8,114 nucleotides of DNA from JAQVYB01 sp964490935 (GTDB taxonomy: Bacteria > Verrucomicrobiota > Kiritimatiellia > RZYC01): assembly GCA_964490935.1 (NCBI GenBank), contig CAZBEO010000134.1:1-8114 (forward strand). Reading direction: 5' to 3'. Position 1 is the stretch's first letter. The number at the start of each line of letters is the position of its first letter. Position numbers and translations under genes: made by a program. This document shows positions 1 through 6,262 of this stretch, piece after piece. Under the pieces are notes generated by a model. It did no database searches. It was not told the origin of the DNA and saw nothing but the letters and a program-made list of their open reading frames with translations.

Positions 1-50
1 ATGAGCTGGGAAAAAATAAAAGGACGCTGAGGACAGCATCCCTCCCAAAA
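1..50 (-). repeat. Dispersed intergenic repeat, left copy
   Basis: This segment matches 6213-6262 at 46 of 50 positions, and 12-50 is identical to 6224-6262 (39 bases). It holds an A-rich run, a hairpin and CCCTCCCAAAA. The copy may continue beyond the left edge of the window. Read on the minus strand it is GGGAGGG, a 7-bp stem, then a T-rich run, so minus is probably its functional orientation. A short plus-strand frame from base 1 stops after nine codons and is not a gene. Confidence 0.85.
12..41 (-). terminator. Terminator-like hairpin, minus strand
   Basis: On the minus strand, GGATGCT pairs with AGCGTCC around a six-base loop (one G-U pair), followed directly by TTTTATTTTT. This is the form of an intrinsic terminator. 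The plus strand has an A-C mismatch in the stem and no T-run after it. No minus-strand gene is visible in the window, so it would end a transcript of unknown origin or simply be part of the repeat. Confidence 0.4.
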
Positions 51-304
51 TTCGCACTACTTGCTTCTCTACCGTTCAGAGCCTCTTCCATCTATCGCCG
101 CGCAGCTTCTCACGAAAAAGCCGGAAGATCCGTTTTTTTGCAGGAAAGGTGTCCTCAAGGCAATAAAATAGCCGCGCATTCCACTTTCCCATAGAAGAAA
201 CACCCGCTACGCTAATGCCCGATTTACAAGATGATGGTACAAAAGCCACTCCAAAGGGGATTGGCAAGAAACGTTAGAATAACTTGTTCGTCAACCACGT
301 GAAA
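51..304. other. Intergenic, no gene recognised
   Basis: About 250 bases precede the leader of the DUF2059 gene. I see no convincing coding frame: the minus-strand frame over 76-267 (63 codons) resembles no family I know and lacks a clear Shine-Dalgarno. TAGAAT at 275-280 resembles a -10 box, but there is no -35 box at the right distance. The promoter of the downstream gene presumably lies here but cannot be placed. Confidence 0.4.
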
Positions 305-359
305 GGGACCCATGTTGCATGGCCAAGAAGGAACTGGTCCCATAGTGAAATAAAAGGAG
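305..359 (+). promoter_or_regulatory. Leader with inverted repeats and Shine-Dalgarno
   Basis: GGGACC at 305-310 can pair with GGTCCC at 336-341. Inside it, CCATG at 310-314 can pair with CATGG at 318-322 around a TTG loop. The two stems share C310 and so are partly exclusive. They end 12 bases before the Shine-Dalgarno AAGGAG (354-359), which lies 5 bases from the ATG at 365. The ribosome site is clear; a regulatory role for the stems is only a possibility. Confidence 0.45.
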
Positions 360-364
360 TCGGT

Positions 365-877
365 ATGAACAAAATGGTCGGAATCATTGTGGCGGGTATG
401 GCCTTGAGCGTGGTGTGGGCGAATGCGCAGGAGGATACAAGGCGTGCGACGGCAGAGGAACTCTTGAACGTAATGAACGTGAAGGAGTCCATTGAGCAAT
501 CGTTTGCGATGGTGAAGAAGATGATCCCAGCGCAGATGGCGCAAATGAAACAAGCGACTGGTGAAACAAACATACCATCAAACGTGTCGAGCCAGACTGA
601 CAAAATGATGGACATGATGGCCGAGGAACTCAGTTGGAACAAACTGAAGGACGGTTACATCGCCCTGTATGCGGAGATATTTACGGACGAGGAGATGAAA
701 GGCTTGATCGCTTTCTACAAATCCCCCGTGGGTCAGGCGTTCGTACAAAAGCAACCGGAAGTGATGAAACGCTCCATGGAGTTGAGCCAAAAGTTGATGA
801 TGCAGATCATGCCAAAGATCCAAGCCATGAGCAAGGAACTCAAAAAGACATCTCCGGCTCCATCAGATCAGAAATAG
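365..877 (+). CDS. Exported DUF2059-family protein
   Basis: This encodes a 170-residue protein that probably acts in the periplasm. Residues 1-21 form a typical signal peptide: MNK start, hydrophobic core at about 5-18, and an A-N-A cleavage site before Gln22. The mature part is helical and charged. Residues 90-155 match the DUF2059 pattern: a W-x-x-LKDGYIALY segment, then FTDEEMKGLIAFYKSP at about 106-121, V-G-x-A-F, and a C-terminal helix with Lys and Met. The family has no well-defined biochemical role that I know of. I chose the ATG at 365 over the in-frame ATG at 284 because AAGGAG lies 5 bases upstream and the signal peptide begins exactly there. Methionine is unusually common (19 of 170, including MMDMM at 81-85). 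The gene looks less C-biased at third positions than those downstream. It stands alone between non-coding stretches. Confidence 0.85.
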   Translation: MNKMVGIIVAGMALSVVWANAQEDTRRATAEELLNVMNVKESIEQSFAMVKKMIPAQMAQMKQATGETNIPSNVSSQTDKMMDMMAEELSWNKLKDGYIALYAEIFTDEEMKGLIAFYKSPVGQAFVQKQPEVMKRSMELSQKLMMQIMPKIQAMSKELKKTSPAPSDQK

Positions 878-894
878 AGAACCGAACCATCAAA

Positions 895-1074
895 CCCTCC
901 CAAAATTTGCGCCCATTCGCGCGGGCCAAGCCATAGCTTCAGCGACGGCTTGTTCATTCGCGGTTTTCCTTCGCATTTTCTCTCTTTTCCCCAGAGATCC
1001 GATTCATCCTGTTTATCCTGTCAAAATTCTATCTACCTTTCTCAACGTCTCTGCGTCCCCGCGTCTCTGCGTTT
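895..1074. repeat. Mosaic of short intergenic repeats
   Basis: This fills much of the 325-bp gap between the DUF2059 and PH-domain genes. Blocks in order: CCCTCCCAAAATTTGCG (895-911); two CATTCGCG units separated by a hairpin insert (927-952); CGGTTTTC and CATTTTCTCTC; a GATTCATCCTGTTTATCC block (about 999-1027); and CGTCTCTGCGT twice (1046-1056, 1062-1072). The first four blocks recur in the same order at 6252-6355, without the hairpin insert and with a more diverged ATCCTG block. The rest of the gap (1075-1202) shows only the ribosome site of the next gene. Confidence 0.75.
927..952. repeat. Hairpin inserted within the mosaic repeat
   Basis: CAAGCC (927-932) and GGCTTG (947-952) form a perfect 6-bp inverted repeat, with a further inner GC/GC pairing around a TTCA loop. 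At the equivalent place in the second mosaic (about 6280), the two CATTCGCG units are only two bases apart. The hairpin therefore looks like an insertion into an older repeat. No T-run follows, so it is not a standard intrinsic terminator. Confidence 0.55.
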
Positions 1075-1202
1075 AAATCTCTTAACTTAACGATCCCCCA
1101 TGCACGGAATGCGAGCTGTGCTGGAAATATTTTGCGTAAATGTTGAAATTATGAGAAACAGCCGTACAGAGCAATGAAGTAAAGACCCGAGGAGACTGCA
1201 AT

Positions 1203-1682
1203 ATGGATACAGCCCTTGATTTCAGAGATCACGACAAACCCCTAAGCGGAGACGACGAAGAAACGACACTCGCGGAAATGCGCCCGACCCTGCGCGCGTC
1301 CGCCGGCATGATCCTGCTTGGGATTCTCCTCATTCCGTTTTTTCTGCTCGGCGTACTGATCCTGCTGGGCGTGGCCTACCGTACGGCCTCCCGGAAATAC
1401 CGCCTGACCTCGATGCGCCTGTTCGTGGAGCGCGGGCTGCTTGCCCGTCACATCGAAGAAATCGAACTCTACCGCCTGAAGGACTTGACCGTCCGCCAGG
1501 GCCCTCTGCAACGTATTTTCGGGGTGGGTACGGTGATTGTCCGCTCCACCGACAACTCCAATCCCTGCGTCGCGATGAAAGGCATTGCCGATCCGGTGGA
1601 GATCAAGGAAAAAATCCGCCATGCGGCTTCCGCCGCACGAAGATGCGAGGGCGTGCGCACCGCTGAATTGATCCGGAATTGA
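1203..1682 (+). CDS. Membrane-anchored bacterial PH-domain protein (bPH2/DUF304)
   Basis: This encodes a 159-residue protein. An acidic N-terminus (1-31) is followed by one long hydrophobic stretch at about 32-59, enough for a single membrane pass or a tight re-entrant hairpin. Residues 64-138 match the bacterial PH domain (PF03703): Y-R-L-T-S near 66, V-E-R-G-L-L at 76-81, IEEIELYRLKDLTVRQGP at about 84-101, R-I-F-G-V-G-T at 104-110, and a final G-I-A-D-P-V-E-I motif. Such domains sit at the membrane surface; their ligands are mostly unknown. GAGGAG at 1189-1194, 8 bases before the ATG, supports the start. The next gene begins 95 bp downstream on the same strand with no clear terminator between, so co-transcription with the efflux genes is possible. 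A direct role in the pump is not shown. Confidence 0.88.
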   Translation: MDTALDFRDHDKPLSGDDEETTLAEMRPTLRASAGMILLGILLIPFFLLGVLILLGVAYRTASRKYRLTSMRLFVERGLLARHIEEIELYRLKDLTVRQGPLQRIFGVGTVIVRSTDNSNPCVAMKGIADPVEIKEKIRHAASAARRCEGVRTAELIRN

Positions 1683-1777
1683 CGCCGCGCAATGCTTCGG
1701 CTAGCCTCGCCTCTCTTTATTGAACAGTACCACCTCAGACAGGCGACCCCGCCCGATGATTTTAAGGAGACCGAAGA

Positions 1778-2812
1778 ATGCGAAATAAAATAATCAGCAG
1801 AAAAAACATGCGGTGGGTTTTGGCCCTGGGTGCGCTCGTCTTCATGATTGTCTGGTCGGGCGGATTTCTCGACCGGAAACTGGCACCTGCCGTCGGGCCG
1901 GGCGTCAAGGGCGTGCCGCTTCCACCCGATGCGGAAACGGTGACGGTCGAGATAAAAGAACTGGCACCCCTCATTGATATTGCCGGAACCGTGGAATCGG
2001 AAGAGATCATCCACCTCAGCTCGCGCATTTCCGCCTACGTGAGTCAGGTCTTCGTCTCGGCCGGCGATGCCGTGAAGAAAGGCGACATACTCGTCACGCT
2101 GGATGACCGCGAAATCAAGCAGCAGCGCGATATGGCCCAGGCCGATGCCGTACAGGCCGAAATTGAATACAACCGCACCAAAGAACTCTTCGAAAAAAAG
2201 GTCTCCACCGACCAGCAAATGACTGCCGCGCGCGCCACCAGCGACCGCGCCAAAGCCGCTCTGGAACGCATGAACGTCCTGATGACCTATGCACGGATCA
2301 TTGCACCGATTGACGGAATCGTCACCGACCGCCGTATCGAGGCGGGCGACCTCGCCAACCCCGGCGAACCCCTCCTGGCCGTGTACGACCAGCACCGTAT
2401 GCGCATCACCGTCCCCGTGCCGGTCCGCCTGGCCGACCGCTTGAGCGTCGGCGAAGAGGCCGCCGTCACGCTGGATGGATTCAACGACTCGCAGGGAACG
2501 GTCACCGAAGTGGTCGCGGAAATCGACACCAGCAGCCGCACCCGCCAAGTCCGCATCCGCCTGCAGCCGTTTGACCGCCCCCTCCTTCCAGGTACATTCG
2601 GGCGGGTCTGGGTGCATGACGACGCCCGGAAAAGCGTCGTGATTCCGGCCTCGTGCGTCTATGCCGTCGGACAACTCGAAATGGTACAGTTGGCCCGGGA
2701 AGGCCGCCTCCTGCGCCGCCTGGTACGCACCGGCCCTTCAGCCGATGATTCCGTGGAAATTCTCTCCGGCCTCTCCGGCGGCGAACTGCTCCTGCTTCAA
2801 CCCATCCGCTAA
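1778..2812 (+). CDS. RND efflux membrane fusion protein (periplasmic adaptor, HlyD/AcrA type)
   Basis: This 344-residue adaptor would link an inner-membrane RND permease to an outer-membrane channel. Residues 12-30 form an uncleaved-looking N-terminal membrane anchor; there is no lipobox cysteine. A lipoyl-like half (about 76-110, with G-D-A-V-K-K-G-D) leads into a short helical hairpin (about 111-165). The second lipoyl half follows with Y-A-R-I-I-A-P-I-D-G-I-V (171-182) and A-G-D-L-A-N-P-G. Then come a beta-barrel (about 205-280, ending P-G-T-F-G-R-V) and a membrane-proximal domain ending in L-S-G-L-S-G-G-E. The short hairpin is typical of the compact RND adaptors. AAGGAGA at 1764-1770, 7 bases before ATG, fixes the start. 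The permease gene begins 27 bp downstream, which indicates an operon. The transported substrate cannot be read from the sequence. Confidence 0.93.
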   Translation: MRNKIISRKNMRWVLALGALVFMIVWSGGFLDRKLAPAVGPGVKGVPLPPDAETVTVEIKELAPLIDIAGTVESEEIIHLSSRISAYVSQVFVSAGDAVKKGDILVTLDDREIKQQRDMAQADAVQAEIEYNRTKELFEKKVSTDQQMTAARATSDRAKAALERMNVLMTYARIIAPIDGIVTDRRIEAGDLANPGEPLLAVYDQHRMRITVPVPVRLADRLSVGEEAAVTLDGFNDSQGTVTEVVAEIDTSSRTRQVRIRLQPFDRPLLPGTFGRVWVHDDARKSVVIPASCVYAVGQLEMVQLAREGRLLRRLVRTGPSADDSVEILSGLSGGELLLLQPIR

Positions 2813-2839
2813 TCAATCGAAAAAGACGGAGTCGGCATC

Positions 2840-4792
2840 ATGCAACAGAAACACGCTTTTTTCACTGGCCTGGTTGAAACCTTTCTGAAGGGCAACATGG
2901 CCATTCTGATGATCATCGTCTGCCTGGTCGCCGGCGCGATCGCCCTGCTGGTCACGGCGCGCGAAGAGGACCCCCAAATCGTCGTGCCCCTGGCCGATAT
3001 TATCGTGTTTTATCCGGGCGGAAGCGCCGAAGAGGTGGAACAGATGGTCTCCTCTCGCCTCGAACGCTATCTCTATCAGATCGACGGCGTGGAATATGTC
3101 TACTCCATGTCGCGCCCCGGCATGGCCGTGGTGACCGTACGTTTTTACGTGGGCGAAGACCGCGAAAACAGCCTCATCAAACTCTACAATAAACTCCAAC
3201 AGAACATGGACCGCGTCACCCCCGGCATTACCGGATGGATCGTTAAACCCCTCGAAATCGACGACGTACCCATCGTCAACATCGCTCTCTACAGCGACCG
3301 CTACGACACACACGATCTCTACCGCGTGGCCGAAGAAGCCGTCGGCAAACTGCAACACATTCCCAACAGCTCGCGCATCACCATCCACGGCGGTGAGCGC
3401 CGCATCGTGCAGGTCGGTCTCGACACCGAACGCCTCGCCGCCTACGGCCTCTCCCCCGCGCAGGTCATGCAGTCCATGCGCGTTAGCAATGCCCAGCTCG
3501 AAAGCGGAACCTACCAGCAGGCCAATGAAACGATCCATGTGCAGGCAGGCCCGTTTCTGGGCAGCGTGGAGGAAGTGCGCAACCTGCTTGTGGGCGTCTA
3601 CGATGATCGCCCCGTTTATCTGCGCGATGTCGCCGTGATAGAAGATGGTCCTGCCGAACAAACCTCCAGCACCCGCCTCGGCTTCGGCCCGGCGGGCGAC
3701 CCCGAAGCCACCGCAGGCGGCTCCCTCGAAATAGCCCTCCAAAATCTGGCCGAACCGATGGACGACCTGAGCCATCCCTCCGTAACCATCGCCATTGCCA
3801 AAAAGAAAGGCAGCAATGCCGTCTGGGTGGCCGATAAGGTGGAAGACGTCATGCGGGAACTTTCCGCCTCCGTCTTGCCCGACGAAGTGAGCTACCGCAT
3901 CACCCGCAATTACGGCGTAACCGCCAACGATAAAGTGAACAACCTAGTCGGTTCGCTCACCCTGGCCGTGATTTCCGTGATTGGCCTGATCGCCTTTGTG
4001 ATGACGTGGCGCGAGGGCATAGTCATTGCCATTGCCGTACCCATCACCTATTCCATCACCCTGCTTTTTAACTACCTGGCGGGCTACACCATCAACCGCG
4101 TCACGCTCTTCGCCCTCATCCTCGCCCTCGGCCTCCTTGTGGATGATCCAATCGTCAGCGTCGACAACATCACCCGCCACATCGCCATGGGTCGCGCCCC
4201 CCGCTTGCAGTCCGTCCTGAACGGTATGACGGAAATCATCGGCGCCCTTCTCCTGACCACCCTGGCCATCATCGTCTCCTTTCTGCCCATGTTTTTCATC
4301 ACCGGCATGATGGGCCCTTACATGCAGCCCATGGCCCTGAACGTACCCCTCACCGTCACCGCCTCCACCCTCGTGGCCCTCTGCATCACCCCCTGGGTCG
4401 CCAGCAAGATCGTAAAAACAAAACCCATCGAAACCGAAGAAGGCAAACAGGCCTCCGCCATCCCGTTCTATCGCGTGTACCGACGCATCATGCGCCCGAT
4501 CGTTTCTTCCAAGCGTGTCAGCTTCAGCGTACTCGGACTCGTGGTCCTCCTCTTCGCCGGTTCCATTGGCCTGGCCCTCTCCGGACGCGTCCCCCTCAAA
4601 ATGCTACCCTACGACAATAAAGACGAATTCCAAATCCTCATCGACATGCCCGAATCGGCCACCCTCGAAAGCACCGATGCCGCCGCACGCGACCTCGAAG
4701 ACTTCCTGCGCACCATCCCCGAAGTCACCGACTACTCCACCTTCGTCGGCACCTCCTCACCCATGGATTTCAACGGCCTCGTGCGCCATTAA
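2840..4792 (+). CDS. RND efflux permease, N-terminal part (frame broken at 4792)
   Basis: These 650 residues are the first 60 percent of a proton-driven RND (AcrB-like) inner-membrane permease. Helix 1 is at about 19-38, followed by the first periplasmic porter domains (about 40-360). Helices 2-6 lie between about 367 and 520, and helix 7 at 560-581. Helix 4 carries the proton-relay pair Asp435-Asp436 in G-L-L-V-D-D-P-I-V, matching Asp407/Asp408 of AcrB. The second porter half begins at about 585 and stops abruptly after M-D-F-N-G-L-V-R-H at a TAA (4790-4792). The family continues here with Y-Y-L-R, which is encoded directly downstream in another frame. ACGGAG at 2826-2831 supports the ATG at 2840. 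The frame would give a truncated protein lacking helices 8-12 and is not expected to transport unless the shift is corrected or is a sequencing error. Confidence 0.93.
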   Translation: MQQKHAFFTGLVETFLKGNMAILMIIVCLVAGAIALLVTAREEDPQIVVPLADIIVFYPGGSAEEVEQMVSSRLERYLYQIDGVEYVYSMSRPGMAVVTVRFYVGEDRENSLIKLYNKLQQNMDRVTPGITGWIVKPLEIDDVPIVNIALYSDRYDTHDLYRVAEEAVGKLQHIPNSSRITIHGGERRIVQVGLDTERLAAYGLSPAQVMQSMRVSNAQLESGTYQQANETIHVQAGPFLGSVEEVRNLLVGVYDDRPVYLRDVAVIEDGPAEQTSSTRLGFGPAGDPEATAGGSLEIALQNLAEPMDDLSHPSVTIAIAKKKGSNAVWVADKVEDVMRELSASVLPDEVSYRITRNYGVTANDKVNNLVGSLTLAVISVIGLIAFVMTWREGIVIAIAVPITYSITLLFNYLAGYTINRVTLFALILALGLLVDDPIVSVDNITRHIAMGRAPRLQSVLNGMTEIIGALLLTTLAIIVSFLPMFFITGMMGPYMQPMALNVPLTVTASTLVALCITPWVASKIVKTKPIETEEGKQASAIPFYRVYRRIMRPIVSSKRVSFSVLGLVVLLFAGSIGLALSGRVPLKMLPYDNKDEFQILIDMPESATLESTDAAARDLEDFLRTIPEVTDYSTFVGTSSPMDFNGLVRH

Positions 4793-4793
4793 C
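4790..4793 (+). other. Frameshift site in the RND permease gene
   Basis: The bases read CAT TAA CTA CCT in the upstream frame. Removing one A (4791 or 4792) gives CAT TAC TAC CTG CGC, which is H-Y-Y-L-R, the expected continuation of N-G-L-V-R-H. The repaired gene spans 2840-6080 and encodes 1079 residues, a normal permease length. Programmed frameshifting looks unlikely: there is no homopolymer or usual slippery run, and the histidine tRNA on CAT would pair poorly with ATT after a +1 slip. A recent mutation or an assembly error fits better. Confidence 0.85.
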
Positions 4794-6080
4794 TACCTGC
4801 GCGAAGGCGGCAATGTCGGCGACATCCGCGTGAATCTGCTGCACCGTACCGCACGCAGCCAAAGCAGCCACGCGCTCGCCCTGCGCATCCGAAATAAACT
4901 CGACGAAATCGCCCGCCGACATCACGCCAACCTGAAACTAATCGAAGTGCCGCCCGGCCCACCCGTACTCTCCACCCTCGTGGCCGAAGTCTCCGGCGCG
5001 CCCTACCTCTCCTGGAATGAACTCATCCAGGCCGCCGCCACCGTCGAACAAGCCATGGCGCAGGAAGAAGGCGTCGTCGATGTGGATACCTCCGCCGAAA
5101 GCCGCCAGCGTGAGCGCTACTTCCGAGTCGACCGCAACAAAGCCGCCCTCAACGGCATTTCCACCGAAGACATAGCCCAAACCCTGCGCATGGCCCTCTC
5201 CGGAACCGAAGTCGGCACCGTACACATCCCTTCCGAACAAAACGAACTCGCCCTCCTTTTCCGACTCCCCCGCGAAGAGCGTTCCGACACCGCCCTCCTC
5301 AAAAGAATCACCCTCAAGGGACGAGACGGCCAAATGGTCCAGCTCGGGGAACTCGGACGCTTCGAAGAGCAAACCACCGACCTCACCATCCACCACAAAA
5401 ATCATGAACGCGTCGTCTATGTCACGGGCGAGATGGCCGGACGCGGCCCCGCCTACGCTGTTCTCAACCTTCAGAAACACTTCAAAGAAAATCCGCTCCC
5501 TGCTGGCGTCAACCTGAATTGGAGCGGCGAAGGCGAATGGAAAATCACCCTCGATGTCTTTCGTGACCTCGGCATAGCCTTCGGCGTCGCCCTGCTCATG
5601 ATCTACATTCTACTCGTCTACGAAACCGGCTCCTACCAACTACCCGGCATCATCATGCTTTCCATCCCGCTCACCCTCATCGGCATCATGCCTGGCTTCT
5701 GGCTCCTGAACCTCCTCACCGGAAAAACCATCGGCGGCTATGCCAATCCCATCTTCTTCACCGCCACCGCCATGATCGGCATGATCGCCCTTGGCGGAAT
5801 CGTCGTACGCAACGGAATCATCCTCATCGAATTCATCAAAAACCGCGCCGCCGAAGGACTCGCCCTGCACGAAGCCGTCTACGAAGCAGGTGCCGTGCGC
5901 ATGCGCCCCATCCTACTCACCGCAGGAACCACCCTGCTCGGTGCCTGGCCCATCACCATGGACCCGATCTTCAGCGGCCTCGCCTGGGCCCTCATATTCG
6001 GACTCTTCATGTCCACCGCCTTCACCCTGATTGTCATCCCGCTCACCTACTGCTTGGTCTACGCAAAAAAAGCCCCGTGA
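4794..6080 (+). CDS. RND efflux permease, C-terminal part (out of frame with its N-terminus)
   Basis: These 428 codons continue the permease. In numbering of the repaired protein, 652-905 is the second porter/docking region, beginning Y-L-R-E-G-G-N-V and carrying P-P-G-P-P at 704-708. Helix 8 is at about 912-927, helix 9 at 936-958, helix 10 at 969-998, and helices 11-12 between about 1015 and 1070. Helix 10 has Arg990-Asn991 where AcrB has Lys940-Asn941, a basic residue kept in the proton-relay region. The frame stays open upstream to 4515, but that stretch overlaps the N-terminal coding frame and is a shadow. No Shine-Dalgarno with ATG lies near 4794, so independent translation is unlikely. 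The intact frame and family motifs argue that the break is recent or artefactual. Confidence 0.9.
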   Translation, partial: YLREGGNVGDIRVNLLHRTARSQSSHALALRIRNKLDEIARRHHANLKLIEVPPGPPVLSTLVAEVSGAPYLSWNELIQAAATVEQAMAQEEGVVDVDTSAESRQRERYFRVDRNKAALNGISTEDIAQTLRMALSGTEVGTVHIPSEQNELALLFRLPREERSDTALLKRITLKGRDGQMVQLGELGRFEEQTTDLTIHHKNHERVVYVTGEMAGRGPAYAVLNLQKHFKENPLPAGVNLNWSGEGEWKITLDVFRDLGIAFGVALLMIYILLVYETGSYQLPGIIMLSIPLTLIGIMPGFWLLNLLTGKTIGGYANPIFFTATAMIGMIALGGIVVRNGIILIEFIKNRAAEGLALHEAVYEAGAVRMRPILLTAGTTLLGAWPITMDPIFSGLAWALIFGLFMSTAFTLIVIPLTYCLVYAKKAP

Positions 6081-6094
6081 CCCATGCTCAAAAT

Positions 6095-6185
6095 GAGCGC
6101 ATTCGGGAGGGCGAGCGTCCCGCGAGCCGTGCAAAGAGTGAGCGCATTCGGGAGGGCCCGTGTCCCCACGGGCCGGGCAGAGAGT
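6095..6185 (+). repeat. Tandem 45/46-bp hairpin repeat, two units plus a partial third
   Basis: Unit 1 is 6095-6139 and unit 2 is 6140-6185. Each begins GAGCGCATTCGGGAGGGC and ends with a variant of GCAAAGAGT/GCAGAGAGT; the next GAGC (6186) starts a partial third. The middle parts differ but each can fold. Unit 1 pairs GGCGAGC with GCGAGCC, leaving a tandem G-A/A-G mismatch; unit 2 pairs GGCCCGT with ACGGGCC perfectly. The array starts 15 bp after the permease stop codon. No T-run follows, so this is not an ordinary intrinsic terminator. Confidence 0.8.
6155..6174 (+). repeat. Perfect 8-bp hairpin in tandem unit 2
   Basis: GGCCCGTG (6155-6162) and CACGGGCC (6167-6174) are perfect inverted repeats around a TCCC loop. 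This GC-only-plus-one-T stem should be very stable in RNA. Lying about 75 bp after the permease gene, it could protect the 3' end of that transcript or slow transcription. That role is inferred only. Confidence 0.6.
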
Positions 6186-6212
6186 GAGCACGGAGACCAA
6201 GACAAATAAGGA

Positions 6213-6262
6213 ATGATTTGGAGAAAAATAAAAGGACGCTGAGGACAGCATCCCTCCCAAAA
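6213..6262 (-). repeat. Dispersed intergenic repeat, right copy
   Basis: This is the second copy of the repeat at 1-50, with 46 of 50 positions equal and 39 consecutive identical bases (6224-6262). It lies in the gap between the permease and the FAD-dehydrogenase genes. It runs straight into a CATTCGCG mosaic, which the left copy lacks. Confidence 0.85.
6224..6253 (-). terminator. Terminator-like hairpin, minus strand, second copy
   Basis: This has the same structure as 12-41: on the minus strand a 7-bp stem (6253-6247 with 6240-6234), a six-base loop, and a T-rich run (6233-6224). Both flanking genes are on the plus strand, so it would act only on antisense transcripts entering the efflux genes from the right. 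Confidence 0.4.

Noticed and set aside
634..936. Plus-strand open frame overlapping the DUF2059 gene
   Set aside because: It overlaps the better-supported gene in another frame, has no ribosome site and resembles no family.
1143..1170. TTGAAA and TACAGA with a 16-base spacer ahead of the PH-domain gene
   Set aside because: The -10 element matches the consensus at only three of six positions, too weak to call a promoter.
1699..1706. GGCTAGCC palindrome after the PH-domain gene
   Set aside because: It is an 8-base palindrome with no loop and no directly following T-run; not a supportable terminator or operator.
1469..2674. Long minus-strand open frame (401 codons)
   Set aside because: It lies opposite the PH-domain and adaptor genes, resembles no family, and results from the codon bias of the plus strand.
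2813..3775. Long minus-strand open frame (320 codons) opposite the permease
   Set aside because: The low-complexity His/Asp/Ala/Val-rich composition is that of an antisense shadow; the plus strand encodes a clear permease.
4515..4793. Upstream extension of the C-terminal permease frame to an ATG at 4515
   Set aside because: This stretch gives Ser/Pro-rich shadow sequence while the other frame encodes family-like permease residues, so true coding switches frame only near 4791.
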